Source of the DNA: Gammaproteobacteria bacterium UBA2679
GTDB lineage: Bacteria; Pseudomonadota; Gammaproteobacteria; Pseudomonadales; Oleiphilaceae
DNA length: 64,000 nt
NCBI GenBank assembly: GCA_002354735.1
Contig: DEMD01000009.1
Coordinates: 472,705 to 536,704, forward strand
Direction of reading: 5' to 3'
The position numbers and the translations under genes were made by a program. This document shows, one piece after another, positions 19,612 to 28,496 of this stretch (position 1 is its first letter; each line of letters opens with the position of its first letter). The notes under the pieces are model-generated. The model was not told the DNA's origin and made no database searches. It worked only from the letters and a program-made list of their open reading frames with translations.

Positions 19612-20985
19612 TTACGTTGGCTCAACCGGCGTGCGCATTGTTACGAATTCCTCGGCACTCGTGGGGTGGATACCAATAGTGCTATCAAAATGCGCTTTCG
19701 TCGCTCCAGCCTTGATTGCAACTGCCAGCCCCTGAATTATTTCGCCCGCATCCGGGCCCACCATATGGGCGGCGATCACTTTGTCAGTCGCTTTTTCGAC
19801 GATCAGCTTCATCAGCGTACGCTCTGGATTGCCGCTCAGGGTATTCTTCAGTCGGCGAAAACTGCTGCGGAAGATGCTGATATCAGCATACTTCATTCTC
19901 GCTTCTTCTTCGGAGGGCCCGATGCTGGCTGCACTGGGTTGCGAGAATACCGCCGAAGCAATCTGGGTATAGTCAATGGCCCTTGGCGGATTGTCTTCAC
20001 CACCAAAGAGGCTCCTTGCCACAAACATGCCTTCTGCGAGCGCAACCGGCGTGAGCTGCACCCGATCAATCACATCGCCTACGGCGTATATGCCTGCAGC
20101 CGCAGTTCGGTACCGCTCATCCACCAATACTTCACCGCGGGCACCGGTCTCGACCTCCGTGTTTTCAAGGCCCAGAGCATCACTATTGGGCACCCTGCCG
20201 GTGGCGTAGAATACATGGTCGGTGAACTCGGCCTCGTCGTGCCCGAGATCGAGCTTCAAGCGCCCCTGCGCCTGTTCCGCATCAGAGACTTCACTGATTT
20301 CATGAACCTGGCGTTCGAGCAGCAGTCGGATGCCCTTCTCCGCCAATTCGCGATGCAGCTCCTGCCTGATATCGATATCAAAGCGTCGCAGCAGCTGCGG
20401 CCCTCTATGCAGGAGTGTGACCTCGACACCCAGACCGTTGAGAATGCCAGCAAACTCGACGGCGATATAGCCACCGCCAACAACTACGGCGCGCTTGGGC
20501 AGGGCTGGCAGAGAGAACAGATCATCACTCAGGCTGACAAATTCGGAACCGGGGAAGTGAGGCAGAAATGAGCGGCTACCACTCGCTATGAGAAAGTTTT
20601 TCGCCTGGTACCGCTGCCCCTCGATGCTGACTTCATTATTCGACTCAAAACGTGCGCGGCCATCGATCACGTCGACGCCGGCCTGCACCAGCATGTTGCG
20701 ATAGATGCCCTTGAGACGATTGATTTCAGCGTCTTTATTGGCCACCAGCGTCGGCCAGTCGAAATCGACCTGTCCGACCGACCAGCCGTAGCCTGCCGCG
20801 TCAGCAAAATCTTCACCGTAATGGGACGCGTACATGAACAGCTTCTTGGGCACGCAGCCCACATTCACACAGGTTCCGCCATAGAAGCGGTCTTCTGCGA
20901 TAGCAACTCTGGCGCCGAATGCAGCGGCCATTCGCGCCGCACGCACACCGCCAGATCCTGCCCCGATTACTAAGAGATCATACAT
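19612..20985 (-). CDS. gorA: glutathione-disulfide reductase
   Basis: Cytoplasmic FAD/NADPH enzyme that keeps glutathione reduced. The N-terminal FAD motif is GAGSGG; the redox disulfide is C39/C44 in GGTCVNVGCVPKK. The NADPH-binding segment is VVVGGGYIAVEFAG followed by basic residues (LLHRG, LLRRFD) that favour NADPH. The C-terminal catalytic His-Glu is in GIHPTSAEEFVTM. 457 aa is standard. Its ATG overlaps the stop of the acetyltransferase gene by one base (TAATG), so the two are likely co-translated. Confidence 0.95.
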   Translation of the reverse strand: MYDLLVIGAGSGGVRAARMAAAFGARVAIAEDRFYGGTCVNVGCVPKKLFMYASHYGEDFADAAGYGWSVGQVDFDWPTLVANKDAEINRLKGIYRNMLVQAGVDVIDGRARFESNNEVSIEGQRYQAKNFLIASGSRSFLPHFPGSEFVSLSDDLFSLPALPKRAVVVGGGYIAVEFAGILNGLGVEVTLLHRGPQLLRRFDIDIRQELHRELAEKGIRLLLERQVHEISEVSDAEQAQGRLKLDLGHDEAEFTDHVFYATGRVPNSDALGLENTEVETGARGEVLVDERYRTAAAGIYAVGDVIDRVQLTPVALAEGMFVARSLFGGEDNPPRAIDYTQIASAVFSQPSAASIGPSEEEARMKYADISIFRSSFRRLKNTLSGNPERTLMKLIVEKATDKVIAAHMVGPDAGEIIQGLAVAIKAGATKAHFDSTIGIHPTSAEEFVTMRTPVEPT

Positions 20986-21659
20986 TATACAACTCGCTTG
21001 AAGAGTACAGTCTCGGTGATATTGTCGAAGCGGACTTCGCCGATACGTTCATACCCCAGACTCTCATAAAATCGCAAATAGCGTGCATTGCCGGTATCAA
21101 GACCGATTCCTGAGCTGCGCGGTGATTCAGCACAGAATCCCTCGATGGTCTCCATGAGCAGGCGGCCATAGCCACGGCTCTGGTATTTGGGATGCACGCC
21201 TATGAATGGCAGGTGATGATAGAGGTCATCCGGGAAACAGCGCCGGATCTGGCCATGGTAATCGAGATAGCGCTTGGTAGTTGAGATGCCGGCCGTCATC
21301 ATCATCCTGAGCCGCCAGCTTAGCTGGTCGGCAAGATTGAAACGATGTTCGGGCGCGCCTATGAGGGCTACCGCCGCCAGCACATCGTGATCAAGCAGGC
21401 CGATTGCATCCTGCTGATGCTCGAAATGCAGCTTTAACCCTTCCCTGAGCGTCGCTCTGACTCGCTGCTCGTAACCAGGCCGGGAGGCTTCGAAAAGATA
21501 TTTGAATGTCGGCTCGTGTCGGTACGCGTGATACAGCAGGGACTTCACTTCAGGAATCGCGCTGCTGTGCAGCCTGACGATCGTCGGCTCCTGCTGGGCG
21601 ACTGCCTCGAGCTTCTCGTCAAACTGCGCTTCGGTTTCCACGTCCAGGAAATCCGCCAT
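20985..21659 (-). CDS. GNAT-family N-acetyltransferase
   Basis: 224-aa protein with a C-terminal GNAT fold. The acetyl-CoA loop is IGVHPKYQSRGYGRLLMETI, followed by LDTGNARYLRFYESLGYERIGEV. The N-terminal half has the PEVKSLLYHAYRHEPTFKYLF type of start common among GNAT proteins of unknown substrate. It is upstream of and coupled to gorA. The substrate cannot be inferred. Confidence 0.85.
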   Translation of the reverse strand: MADFLDVETEAQFDEKLEAVAQQEPTIVRLHSSAIPEVKSLLYHAYRHEPTFKYLFEASRPGYEQRVRATLREGLKLHFEHQQDAIGLLDHDVLAAVALIGAPEHRFNLADQLSWRLRMMMTAGISTTKRYLDYHGQIRRCFPDDLYHHLPFIGVHPKYQSRGYGRLLMETIEGFCAESPRSSGIGLDTGNARYLRFYESLGYERIGEVRFDNITETVLFKRVV

Positions 21660-21757
21660 GAATGTGCCCTACCTGTTGTTCAGCTGACTCAATGAGCGGG
21701 TAACGATATATCAGTGCCGGCCGCGAGACTACAGTTCATATGGCCGAATCTGGCCCC

Positions 21758-22282
21758 TTAAAGGGTTAACGAGATTCGGGCGCTGATCTGACCACTGACA
21801 TCTGTACGATCGACATTGATCTGCGAAACTACAATACCGCTCTGCTCCCGCAAAGTCTCGAGCCAGAGCATCATCTGATTGAATTCGATTTTGTCGAGCC
21901 AGACGTTTACCTGGTCTTCGCCGCGTGGCTCGAAGCGTTGCAGCTCCAGATCGAAGTTGCGTGCCGAATTACCAATGACAGAGATCAACGATTGTCCCTG
22001 CGGGAGTCCGGCAGATGAGTCGGCCCCCAGTGTAGTGGCGACAGAGCGAGCCTTGGCCTCGTTCTCCTTCATCCACACCAACGCTGCTTTTTCCTGAAGT
22101 GCAGCAGCTTCTGCTGCATCTGCATAACTTGCGACGGGACGCCAGATCAGCGCATAGACGAGGAAGGCAGCCAGGGCGACGCCCAACAGCTGCACCGCAA
22201 GCTGGTCGCGACGCGATAGATTGAGGTAGCTGGCACGTGCCGAACGCAGTGCCGGGCTCTTGTCGAGTAATCTGTTCATCAT
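21758..22282 (-). CDS. gspM: type II secretion protein GspM
   Basis: 174-aa bitopic inner-membrane protein: a short cytoplasmic start, a TM helix near residues 30-50 (LAVQLLGVALAAFLVYALI), and a periplasmic ferredoxin-like domain. It pairs with GspL in the assembly platform. Its start overlaps the gspL stop by 4 bp. It is the last gene of the gsp operon; no gspN follows. Confidence 0.87.
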   Translation of the reverse strand: MMNRLLDKSPALRSARASYLNLSRRDQLAVQLLGVALAAFLVYALIWRPVASYADAAEAAALQEKAALVWMKENEAKARSVATTLGADSSAGLPQGQSLISVIGNSARNFDLELQRFEPRGEDQVNVWLDKIEFNQMMLWLETLREQSGIVVSQINVDRTDVSGQISARISLTL

Positions 22283-23772
22283 GCCCCGGGCGCTCCACGT
22301 AGCGTTATCTTGCCTCTGACACCATTGGCTTCCTTGATCGCAGAGCCGATATCGACCTGATAGCCTGCCTGATTCAAGGCTGTCTTGTACTGGTCGATCT
22401 GGCCAAGAGCGGCTGCGCGCACTTCAACAGCGAGCTCGCCGCGTTGCGCATTGTACTGCAGATTGCTGAAACTCATGCTGCTGCTGTTGGGCTGGGTGCT
22501 TAAACGAAACCCGGCCTCACCAAGCATCTGCAGAAAATCAGTCGCAGCAGAACTTGTGTTGGCGTTTCTGATCCGGCCTTCCATCTGGCGCCGCGGATTC
22601 GACACACGGCGGTCGGCTGGGAATATCGATTTGTAGAGCGCCAACGATTCCTGCTGAAGCTGCTCGGCCTGCTGCTGGTAGAAGAAGCCCCGTACGCCAT
22701 TAAAACCGAGTAGCACCAGAAACACGAGACCGGCAGCCATGGCCACGGGCTTCCACTGGCTCAGTCCAGTACTACGACCGTCGGCCTGGGCCTTGTACGG
22801 TCCAATACAGAAATTCGCCACGGGGAAGCGGGTGGCATAGTCACACAGCACAGTAAATGGTGAAGCCTGGTGGCGATGCACCCTGACGGTAAAGCCAGGA
22901 TGACTCTCGAGTGAGGTCAGCAATACAGCATAGCGCTCTGCCATGGCATCCGAAATGGTGACATGCAACGTGACATCGCTGCCGCCAGCGGAGAGGCCGA
23001 GTTCCGCCGCATCGGCATCCTGCAGACTCTGCTCGACCGACGCCGTCAGCCCCTCAGGCTTCTCGCTCTCAGCCTGTCCAAAGGTGCTCAGAGAGTCGAT
23101 AACGAGCTCAACCGATTCGGCAGGTACAGAAGTCGCCATGCGACCGGGGGCACAGATCAGCGTATTGACGGGCAAGCTGTTCGCAAATCCATCGTCGCCT
23201 ACTGATGCACCAAGCTGATCGAAGAACAAATGAATGTGTTGCCCCTTGTCAGGGTCATCACCAGCAGCTTTCACGATGCTGTCATGTGCGGCGATCACGA
23301 TGGCGGCTTCGCAAGTGATCGAGTCCAGCGGCACAGGTTTCAGCATCGCCTCATTATAGAAGCTTGCAAACAGGTTGCGGCGGCAGACCCAGGTAGGGAA
23401 GCCACTCTCGTCACCCAGCTTGACCCGGGCATCGGCAACCAGATGAACCGACTCGATATCCTCCGCGATCAACTCCTCGACAGCAAACGGCAATGCCTGC
23501 TGCATGTATCGCGCCTGCTTGGGCGTCAGCTTCGCCAGCACATAACCGAAATGCTGCGAAGGCATGATGAACGATAACAGCGCATCTTCGAGGTTCTGCT
23601 GCTCTGTCAGCTGCATGATCCCTTCGAAGGTATCCACACCAGCAGAGAGCTCATGGCCGCTAAAATCGACCAGCGCCCATTCGTAGACCTGTTCGTCATC
23701 CGCCTTCGGCGAGACCGGTGCGAGCTGATCCCGATGGGGATCAACAGGTCGTACAAAAAGTTGGATACTCAT
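22279..23772 (-). CDS. gspL: type II secretion protein GspL
   Basis: 497-aa platform protein that links the GspE ATPase to the membrane. The cytoplasmic actin-like region covers about residues 1-330, followed by one TM helix (AMAAGLVFLVLLGFNGVRGFF) and a periplasmic C-terminal domain. It is somewhat longer than the usual 380-420 aa, mostly in the cytoplasmic part. It lies 5 bp after gspK and overlaps gspM. Confidence 0.87.
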   Translation of the reverse strand: MSIQLFVRPVDPHRDQLAPVSPKADDEQVYEWALVDFSGHELSAGVDTFEGIMQLTEQQNLEDALLSFIMPSQHFGYVLAKLTPKQARYMQQALPFAVEELIAEDIESVHLVADARVKLGDESGFPTWVCRRNLFASFYNEAMLKPVPLDSITCEAAIVIAAHDSIVKAAGDDPDKGQHIHLFFDQLGASVGDDGFANSLPVNTLICAPGRMATSVPAESVELVIDSLSTFGQAESEKPEGLTASVEQSLQDADAAELGLSAGGSDVTLHVTISDAMAERYAVLLTSLESHPGFTVRVHRHQASPFTVLCDYATRFPVANFCIGPYKAQADGRSTGLSQWKPVAMAAGLVFLVLLGFNGVRGFFYQQQAEQLQQESLALYKSIFPADRRVSNPRRQMEGRIRNANTSSAATDFLQMLGEAGFRLSTQPNSSSMSFSNLQYNAQRGELAVEVRAAALGQIDQYKTALNQAGYQVDIGSAIKEANGVRGKITLRGAPGA

Positions 23773-23777
23773 ATAGG

Positions 23778-24872
23778 CTACTGGTCCAGAATTGCTATTT
23801 GTTTGGTGAGCTCGAATTTCTTGCCGTAATCACGCTGCAGCACGAGCGTTGAGCCGTCGTTGGGGTCACGATACAGCGTAGAAAGCAGGCGCATGATACT
23901 GTCTTCGTTTATAGACCTTATACTAGCCTGAAAGTAACTGCTCGCCAACGTCAGGTCCTGTGACGTACTTCCCTTACCGGCCAATGCAGGCAAGCTCAGA
24001 AAGTCCTTGGTCAGATCCTTGAAGCCACCAAGCTTGAGCCTTTCGGCCACAATTTCCTCGGCATTCTGCCGTGGAATCGAGAGGGTGGCCATCAACACTG
24101 GTACGGTTGCCGTATTCACATTCACCTGGGTCACCCACCAGGGCAGGAATGCCACGTGGGGCTCGAGCGCCCGATAGACCTCCGGTGTCATCGCTTCGAT
24201 GAGCCAGAGCTCGGTCATATCTCTGAACCAGGTACCACCTGTTCGGTATGGCGGCACCTTACCAAGGTATTCATAGTCCTCGGCGCCCTTGAAGTTCAGT
24301 GAGTCCTGATTGTCATCGAGCCAGTCGACAAAATGCTCCCGGTGCAACTCTGGCGGCCGCTGAATTGAGCCTTCATCGTCGTAGAGACTATCGAGCAGCC
24401 GATTGAGTTTCTCCAACGCCAGGGTATTCACCGTCGTTCGCAAAGCGCCACTGGCGTCCCGCCCCCCTGTGACTTTCAGCAGACTGTTCATATTGAAACG
24501 GCCCTGCAGGTCATCAATCTGGCCCTCGATGCCAGAGGTCAACGAGATGGGTATCTGTACCGCCCGTACGCCCCAGACCTCATTAAGCGGGTCGGCCTTG
24601 TTGTCGACATCGAAATCCACCAGCTCGCCGGTCTTCTTGTCCTCTTCCAGGTCTTTCTTGAGCAGCAGTCGCGCATAGGTCTCGCCCGCCAGGGCAAACT
24701 CCACAGACTGCTGCTGCATGAGCACGTTAGCGGTGCGCGCGAAGCTGATTTCTGCTGTGGTGCGCATGGCGGTGACAATGGCTGTACCGAGAGCGACGAC
24801 AAGTAGCACGAGTATCAGCGCCACACCGCGCTGGCGTTGGGACGCACCAGTGACTGTACGGATACCGATCAT
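23778..24872 (-). CDS. gspK: type II secretion minor pseudopilin GspK
   Basis: 364-aa large minor pseudopilin that caps the pseudopilus tip with GspI and GspJ. The prepilin leader RQRG is followed by VALILVLLVVALGTAIVTAM; as usual for GspK there is no Glu at +5. The globular region contains the SAM-like helical insert (LEKLNRLLDSLYDDE) and NVNTATVPVLMATL. It overlaps gspJ by 4 bp. Confidence 0.93.
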   Translation of the reverse strand: MIGIRTVTGASQRQRGVALILVLLVVALGTAIVTAMRTTAEISFARTANVLMQQQSVEFALAGETYARLLLKKDLEEDKKTGELVDFDVDNKADPLNEVWGVRAVQIPISLTSGIEGQIDDLQGRFNMNSLLKVTGGRDASGALRTTVNTLALEKLNRLLDSLYDDEGSIQRPPELHREHFVDWLDDNQDSLNFKGAEDYEYLGKVPPYRTGGTWFRDMTELWLIEAMTPEVYRALEPHVAFLPWWVTQVNVNTATVPVLMATLSIPRQNAEEIVAERLKLGGFKDLTKDFLSLPALAGKGSTSQDLTLASSYFQASIRSINEDSIMRLLSTLYRDPNDGSTLVLQRDYGKKFELTKQIAILDQ

Positions 24873-25783
24873 TGGTCGAAGCCACCTGAATCTATTGGGA
24901 CCTGCCCTGCGCCACCCTCACCTTCCGGCTGAAATCCACCGCCGGACTGGCTGCCATCGATGGGCACCTGACTGCCACCATTCTGGCCGTTCTGCTCGCC
25001 AGGACTCTGCTCGCCAGGACTCTGCTCGCCAGGACTCTGGTCGCCTGGATTCTGCCCCTCATTGCCGCCAGGCGTGGTCGCGCCAGGAGCCTGCTGGCCA
25101 GCATTCTGGGGCACGGCCGGCTGCTCGAACCCGGCCAATGCAAACAGGCGCTGCAACTTGCCATATACTTTATGAGTGAACGTGACCTCTACTATTCGAG
25201 GAACCGTCGTATTGATATCGACCTTGCCAGCGCCCAGCTGCGCCGCAGTTGGCCAGTCCGTCTGCCATTCGTTGGCATCGTCCAGCAGCCGGATGGTGAA
25301 ATCACTGACATCCGTCATGAGTACCTGTCTCACGGGCTCCGAGTCCTGTGGTTGGTCAAGTACCGACCAGTAATAGCGAATGAGCTCTTCTTCCTCAACC
25401 ACATAGGCGACGCGCTGCAACTCACTCCGAATAGGAATCTGCTCTAAATCCTTGATGTTCTGGAGCAGCTGCCGAGGATCCCGCCAGCCAGTGCGGGTAA
25501 ACTGGATATCGTACATGGTGTCTGTGGTGCGAACGGCTGGCTGAAGGTCGCCAAAACCATCTCGGACTGGTCTGGCAATGATCTGCTTGAAATCTCGGCT
25601 GATGACCGAATCGGCCAGCTGGAGGCTGCGCAGCTGGGCGCCACGAAGCTCCAGCGTGTCGTTGACGCGAATGGTCTGACTCAGCAGCGTTGCTGTGCCG
25701 GTACCAATGATCGCAGTTACGGTGATGGCGATAAGAATCTCGAGCAGCGTAAAGCCGTGCGCAGGTGCCTTAATACGCATCAT
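24869..25783 (-). CDS. gspJ: type II secretion minor pseudopilin GspJ with repetitive C-terminal tail
   Basis: 304-aa minor pseudopilin with the class III leader HGFTLLEILIAITVTAIIG. The globular domain runs to about residue 215. It is followed by an unusual tail of about 85 residues rich in Gly, Gln, Pro and Ser, with SPGEQ repeated three times and two VPID motifs. Typical GspJ is near 200 aa, so the tail is an extension. It overlaps gspI and gspK by 4 bp each. Confidence 0.92.
   Translation of the reverse strand: MMRIKAPAHGFTLLEILIAITVTAIIGTGTATLLSQTIRVNDTLELRGAQLRSLQLADSVISRDFKQIIARPVRDGFGDLQPAVRTTDTMYDIQFTRTGWRDPRQLLQNIKDLEQIPIRSELQRVAYVVEEEELIRYYWSVLDQPQDSEPVRQVLMTDVSDFTIRLLDDANEWQTDWPTAAQLGAGKVDINTTVPRIVEVTFTHKVYGKLQRLFALAGFEQPAVPQNAGQQAPGATTPGGNEGQNPGDQSPGEQSPGEQSPGEQNGQNGGSQVPIDGSQSGGGFQPEGEGGAGQVPIDSGGFDQ
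24991..25050. repeat. 15-bp tandem repeat within gspJ
   Basis: Three exact copies of TCTGCTCGCCAGGAC are followed by one copy with three changes. On the coding strand they specify SPGEQ x3 plus NPGDQ. The unit length is a multiple of three, so copy-number change would alter the tail length without a frameshift. Confidence 0.9.
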
Positions 25784-26157
25784 GGCTCACCGAGGAAGCC
25801 GATGAGACTGAATACAGGAACTTCGTTCAAGCCGCCGCCTGCTAAAAAAGCGACGTCCATAGTGACTTCTCGCAGCCGCTTTTCCGCCGGGATCTTGACC
25901 GTTCTTGTCACTCGCCATTGGCGGTCCGCAAAACTCACCTCTTTTTTCACTACGCCGGCTGGTGGCAACTGTTCCTCGACGCTCAGCATCACCAGCTCAT
26001 TACTGGCAATCCAGCTCGCGAGCGTTTTCTGCTCCAGACGCTCTTGCGCTTTGAGCGGCACGGCCGTCCCTTTGACAATGGCAGCAGAGGTGACCGCAAA
26101 AATAAGCAGGGCCACCAGCACTTCCATCAGCGTAAAGCCTTGAGCAGCCTGCTTCAT
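25780..26157 (-). CDS. gspI: type II secretion minor pseudopilin GspI
   Basis: 125-aa minor pseudopilin with leader AAQGFTLMEVLVALLIFAV carrying Glu at +5. It forms the tip complex with GspJ and GspK. It overlaps gspH by one base and gspJ by four. Confidence 0.93.
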   Translation of the reverse strand: MKQAAQGFTLMEVLVALLIFAVTSAAIVKGTAVPLKAQERLEQKTLASWIASNELVMLSVEEQLPPAGVVKKEVSFADRQWRVTRTVKIPAEKRLREVTMDVAFLAGGGLNEVPVFSLIGFLGEP

Positions 26158-26744
26158 CAGTCTTCTTCGTCCGTATCTCTGACTATCTCGATGGGTGCGA
26201 GGCCATCGGTTTTGAGGACGACCTGGGCGTCCGCATCGCTGCTGATTCTAAGCGTCAGGGTAAAAGGCGTGACTTCCCCGCTGGAGAGAAAAAGGATCTG
26301 GGGCAGGAACAAGTCTTCCTTTTCCTCACCGTACATGCGCACCTCATCCTGCTCGGGCGGCTTCAGCTCGAAAAAGGAGGTGGCGTCCTTGAACTCGGCC
26401 TCGAGCCACTCTGGAAAGGGCTTGGGTTGCATAAAGCCCTGCGGCAGCTCGATCCATTTCTGCTCCTTTTCGGAATAGCCGCGGAAGCTGAAGCCGTCCT
26501 CCTTGATTTCGAGACCGATCTCCATGTTCTGGTAGACCGCCTCTTCACGGCTCAGCTGCATCGTGGCAAGCAGCTGCCTGCCCGCCTGGTCGAGCTCGCG
26601 ACGCTGCGCGTTGCCGCCAGGCACCAGCGTCACGGCACCGATGACCAGCGAGATCAACAGCATGACTACAAGGAGTTCAATGAGGGAAAAACCGCGCTCA
26701 CGCAGAGCGCTCTGCTTACACAGCCTCGAACAGCGGACTGTCAC
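26157..26744 (-). CDS. gspH: type II secretion minor pseudopilin GspH
   Basis: 195-aa pseudopilin with leader ERGFSLIELLVVMLLISLVIG, consistent with GspH. The globular part contains QLLATMQLSREEAVYQNMEIGLEI, characteristic of GspH/FimT. It lies 5 bp after gspG in the operon. Confidence 0.9.
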   Translation of the reverse strand: MTVRCSRLCKQSALRERGFSLIELLVVMLLISLVIGAVTLVPGGNAQRRELDQAGRQLLATMQLSREEAVYQNMEIGLEIKEDGFSFRGYSEKEQKWIELPQGFMQPKPFPEWLEAEFKDATSFFELKPPEQDEVRMYGEEKEDLFLPQILFLSSGEVTPFTLTLRISSDADAQVVLKTDGLAPIEIVRDTDEED

Positions 26745-26749
26745 CAGAA

Positions 26750-27229
26750 TTATTCGCTGCTGGCCCAGTTGCCGACATCGGCGTTGTAGCCTTCACCACC
26801 TTCCTGGCCGTCAGCACCGTAGGAAAACACATCATAGGGACCGTTCAAACCTGGAGAGACGTAGTTGTAGTCATTCCCCCAAGGGTCCTTTGGCAGAGTC
26901 TTGATATAGCCTTCGGGATTCCAGTTTTTCGCTTCGGGGAAGCCGGAAGGCTTTGAAACGAGCGCCTGCAGACCCTGATCGGTACTGGGATAAGTATGGT
27001 TATCGAGCTTGTACATGTCGAAGGCCTGTTCGAGGGTGCGAATATCCTGCTCGGCCACGGTCACCTTCGCTTGATCGGTCCTACCCAGAATTTGAGGCGC
27101 AACCGCGGCAATAAGCATGCCGAGTATGATCATGACCACCATGATCTCGATCAGCGAGAAACCGAGCTGCCGCGACTGGGCTAGCGCTGGTCGACGTTCT
27201 CTGGACACCGGGGGGTGCTGAAATCTCAT
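26750..27229 (-). CDS. gspG: type II secretion major pseudopilin GspG
   Basis: 159-aa major subunit of the pseudopilus. The leader QLGFSLIEIMVVMIILGML is followed by the family core VAEQDIRTLEQAFDMYKLDN, YPSTDQGLQALV and DPWGNDYNYVSPG. Start 27229 has AAGGAA 7 bp upstream; ATG two codons earlier is too close to it. It follows gspF by about 43 bp. Confidence 0.95.
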   Translation of the reverse strand: MRFQHPPVSRERRPALAQSRQLGFSLIEIMVVMIILGMLIAAVAPQILGRTDQAKVTVAEQDIRTLEQAFDMYKLDNHTYPSTDQGLQALVSKPSGFPEAKNWNPEGYIKTLPKDPWGNDYNYVSPGLNGPYDVFSYGADGQEGGEGYNADVGNWASSE

Positions 27230-27272
27230 TACCATTTTCCTTTGTCTTTGATTTGCTTTAATCGACGGAAGA

Positions 27273-28496
27273 CTATCCGGCGAGATTACTCATGCTCAGT
27301 ATCGGCAACATGATACCCATGACGATCAGGAGCACAACCACACCCATGAACAGCAACATGAAGGGTTCGAACATGCCGATCATCGTGGCGATCTTGCCCT
27401 GGAGGTCATTTTCCTGACTGGCCGCCGTCCGCTCCAGCATTTCGCCCAGCTGACCACTGGCCTCACCACTGGCGATCATGTGGATCATCATCGGTGGAAA
27501 GTAACCGGTCTGATCCAGTGAACGGTGCAGACTACCACCTTCCCGAACCTTTTGAGAGGCTTCGGCCACCAGTCGCTTGAGCCACTGGTTGTCGAGTACT
27601 TCGCCCGAAATCCGCATGGCATCGACAAGCGGCACACCGCTACTGTTGAGAATACTGAGGGTACTGGCGAAGCGGGCTGTATTCAGTCCCCGAACCATCT
27701 TGGCCAGCCCCGGGACGTGAAGCATCGAGCGATGTATCTTCATCTTGAAGTCGGGCCGCTTCATCATTGCCGTAAAGCCGAAAACGAGCAGCGCGATCAC
27801 GATGATCAGGTAAATGCCATAGCCGACGATCCAGTCACTGAGCGTGAGGATAACCTGGGTCAGCGGCGGCAGCTCCTGACCACTGTCGACGAACACCTTG
27901 ACGATGTCCGGCACAACATAAGCCAGCAGAAAACCCACAATACCAAATGCTACAACTGAAAGTATGATCGGGTAGATCGCGGCCAGTTTGATCTTCTGCC
28001 TGGAGATCTGCTGTTGCTCTGTGTAATCCGCGAGTCGGTTCAAGACCAGCTCGAGGTGACCTGCGTGCTCCCCCGCTGCAACGGTGGACCGGTACAGGTC
28101 AGGAAACGCCTTCGGGAACTCGCTCAGACTGTCAGCCAGAGAATAGCCCTCGAGCACGCGCGAACGTACCGCGAGCATCATACTCTTGACCTTGGGCTTC
28201 TCACTCTGCGAAGCCACTGCACTGAGCGACTCCTCAATCGGAATACCTGACTGAATGAGGGTGGCAAGCTGACGGGTCAGCAGCGCGAGATCGGGTGTAC
28301 TCAGCGAGTTGCTGCGAGTCCTGACGCTACCCTTGGTCTTGCTCTTGGCCTGCGAATCACTCGATTGCTCGACAGAGACCGGCATCCAGCCCTTGTCACG
28401 CAGCAGTTGTCGAACCTGTCGGGCGCTATCGCCTTCGAGGGTACCCTTCTGGTTCTTGCCCTTGGCATCGAGTGCCTTGTAATCGAAGGCTGCCAT
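27273..28496 (-). CDS. gspF: type II secretion platform protein GspF
   Basis: 407-aa polytopic inner-membrane protein with two T2SSF domains. The N-terminal motif FDYKALDAKGKNQKGTLEGDS is typical. Each cytoplasmic domain carries the LARLA/TRQLATLIQSGIP-type motif, and the TM helices include IYPIILSVVAFGIVGFLLAYVVP and LLFMGVVVLLIVMGIMLPIL. It overlaps the gspE stop by one base. Confidence 0.95.
   Translation of the reverse strand: MAAFDYKALDAKGKNQKGTLEGDSARQVRQLLRDKGWMPVSVEQSSDSQAKSKTKGSVRTRSNSLSTPDLALLTRQLATLIQSGIPIEESLSAVASQSEKPKVKSMMLAVRSRVLEGYSLADSLSEFPKAFPDLYRSTVAAGEHAGHLELVLNRLADYTEQQQISRQKIKLAAIYPIILSVVAFGIVGFLLAYVVPDIVKVFVDSGQELPPLTQVILTLSDWIVGYGIYLIIVIALLVFGFTAMMKRPDFKMKIHRSMLHVPGLAKMVRGLNTARFASTLSILNSSGVPLVDAMRISGEVLDNQWLKRLVAEASQKVREGGSLHRSLDQTGYFPPMMIHMIASGEASGQLGEMLERTAASQENDLQGKIATMIGMFEPFMLLFMGVVVLLIVMGIMLPILSMSNLAG

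Noticed and set aside
19588..20571. Long open frame (327 codons) on the plus strand
   Set aside because: It lies wholly antisense to gorA, which has every catalytic motif; the antisense translation has no domain.
24991..25050. Short tandem repeats that might suggest a CRISPR or minisatellite
   Set aside because: Units are directly adjacent, 15 bp long, and encode in-frame SPGEQ within gspJ; there are no spacers.
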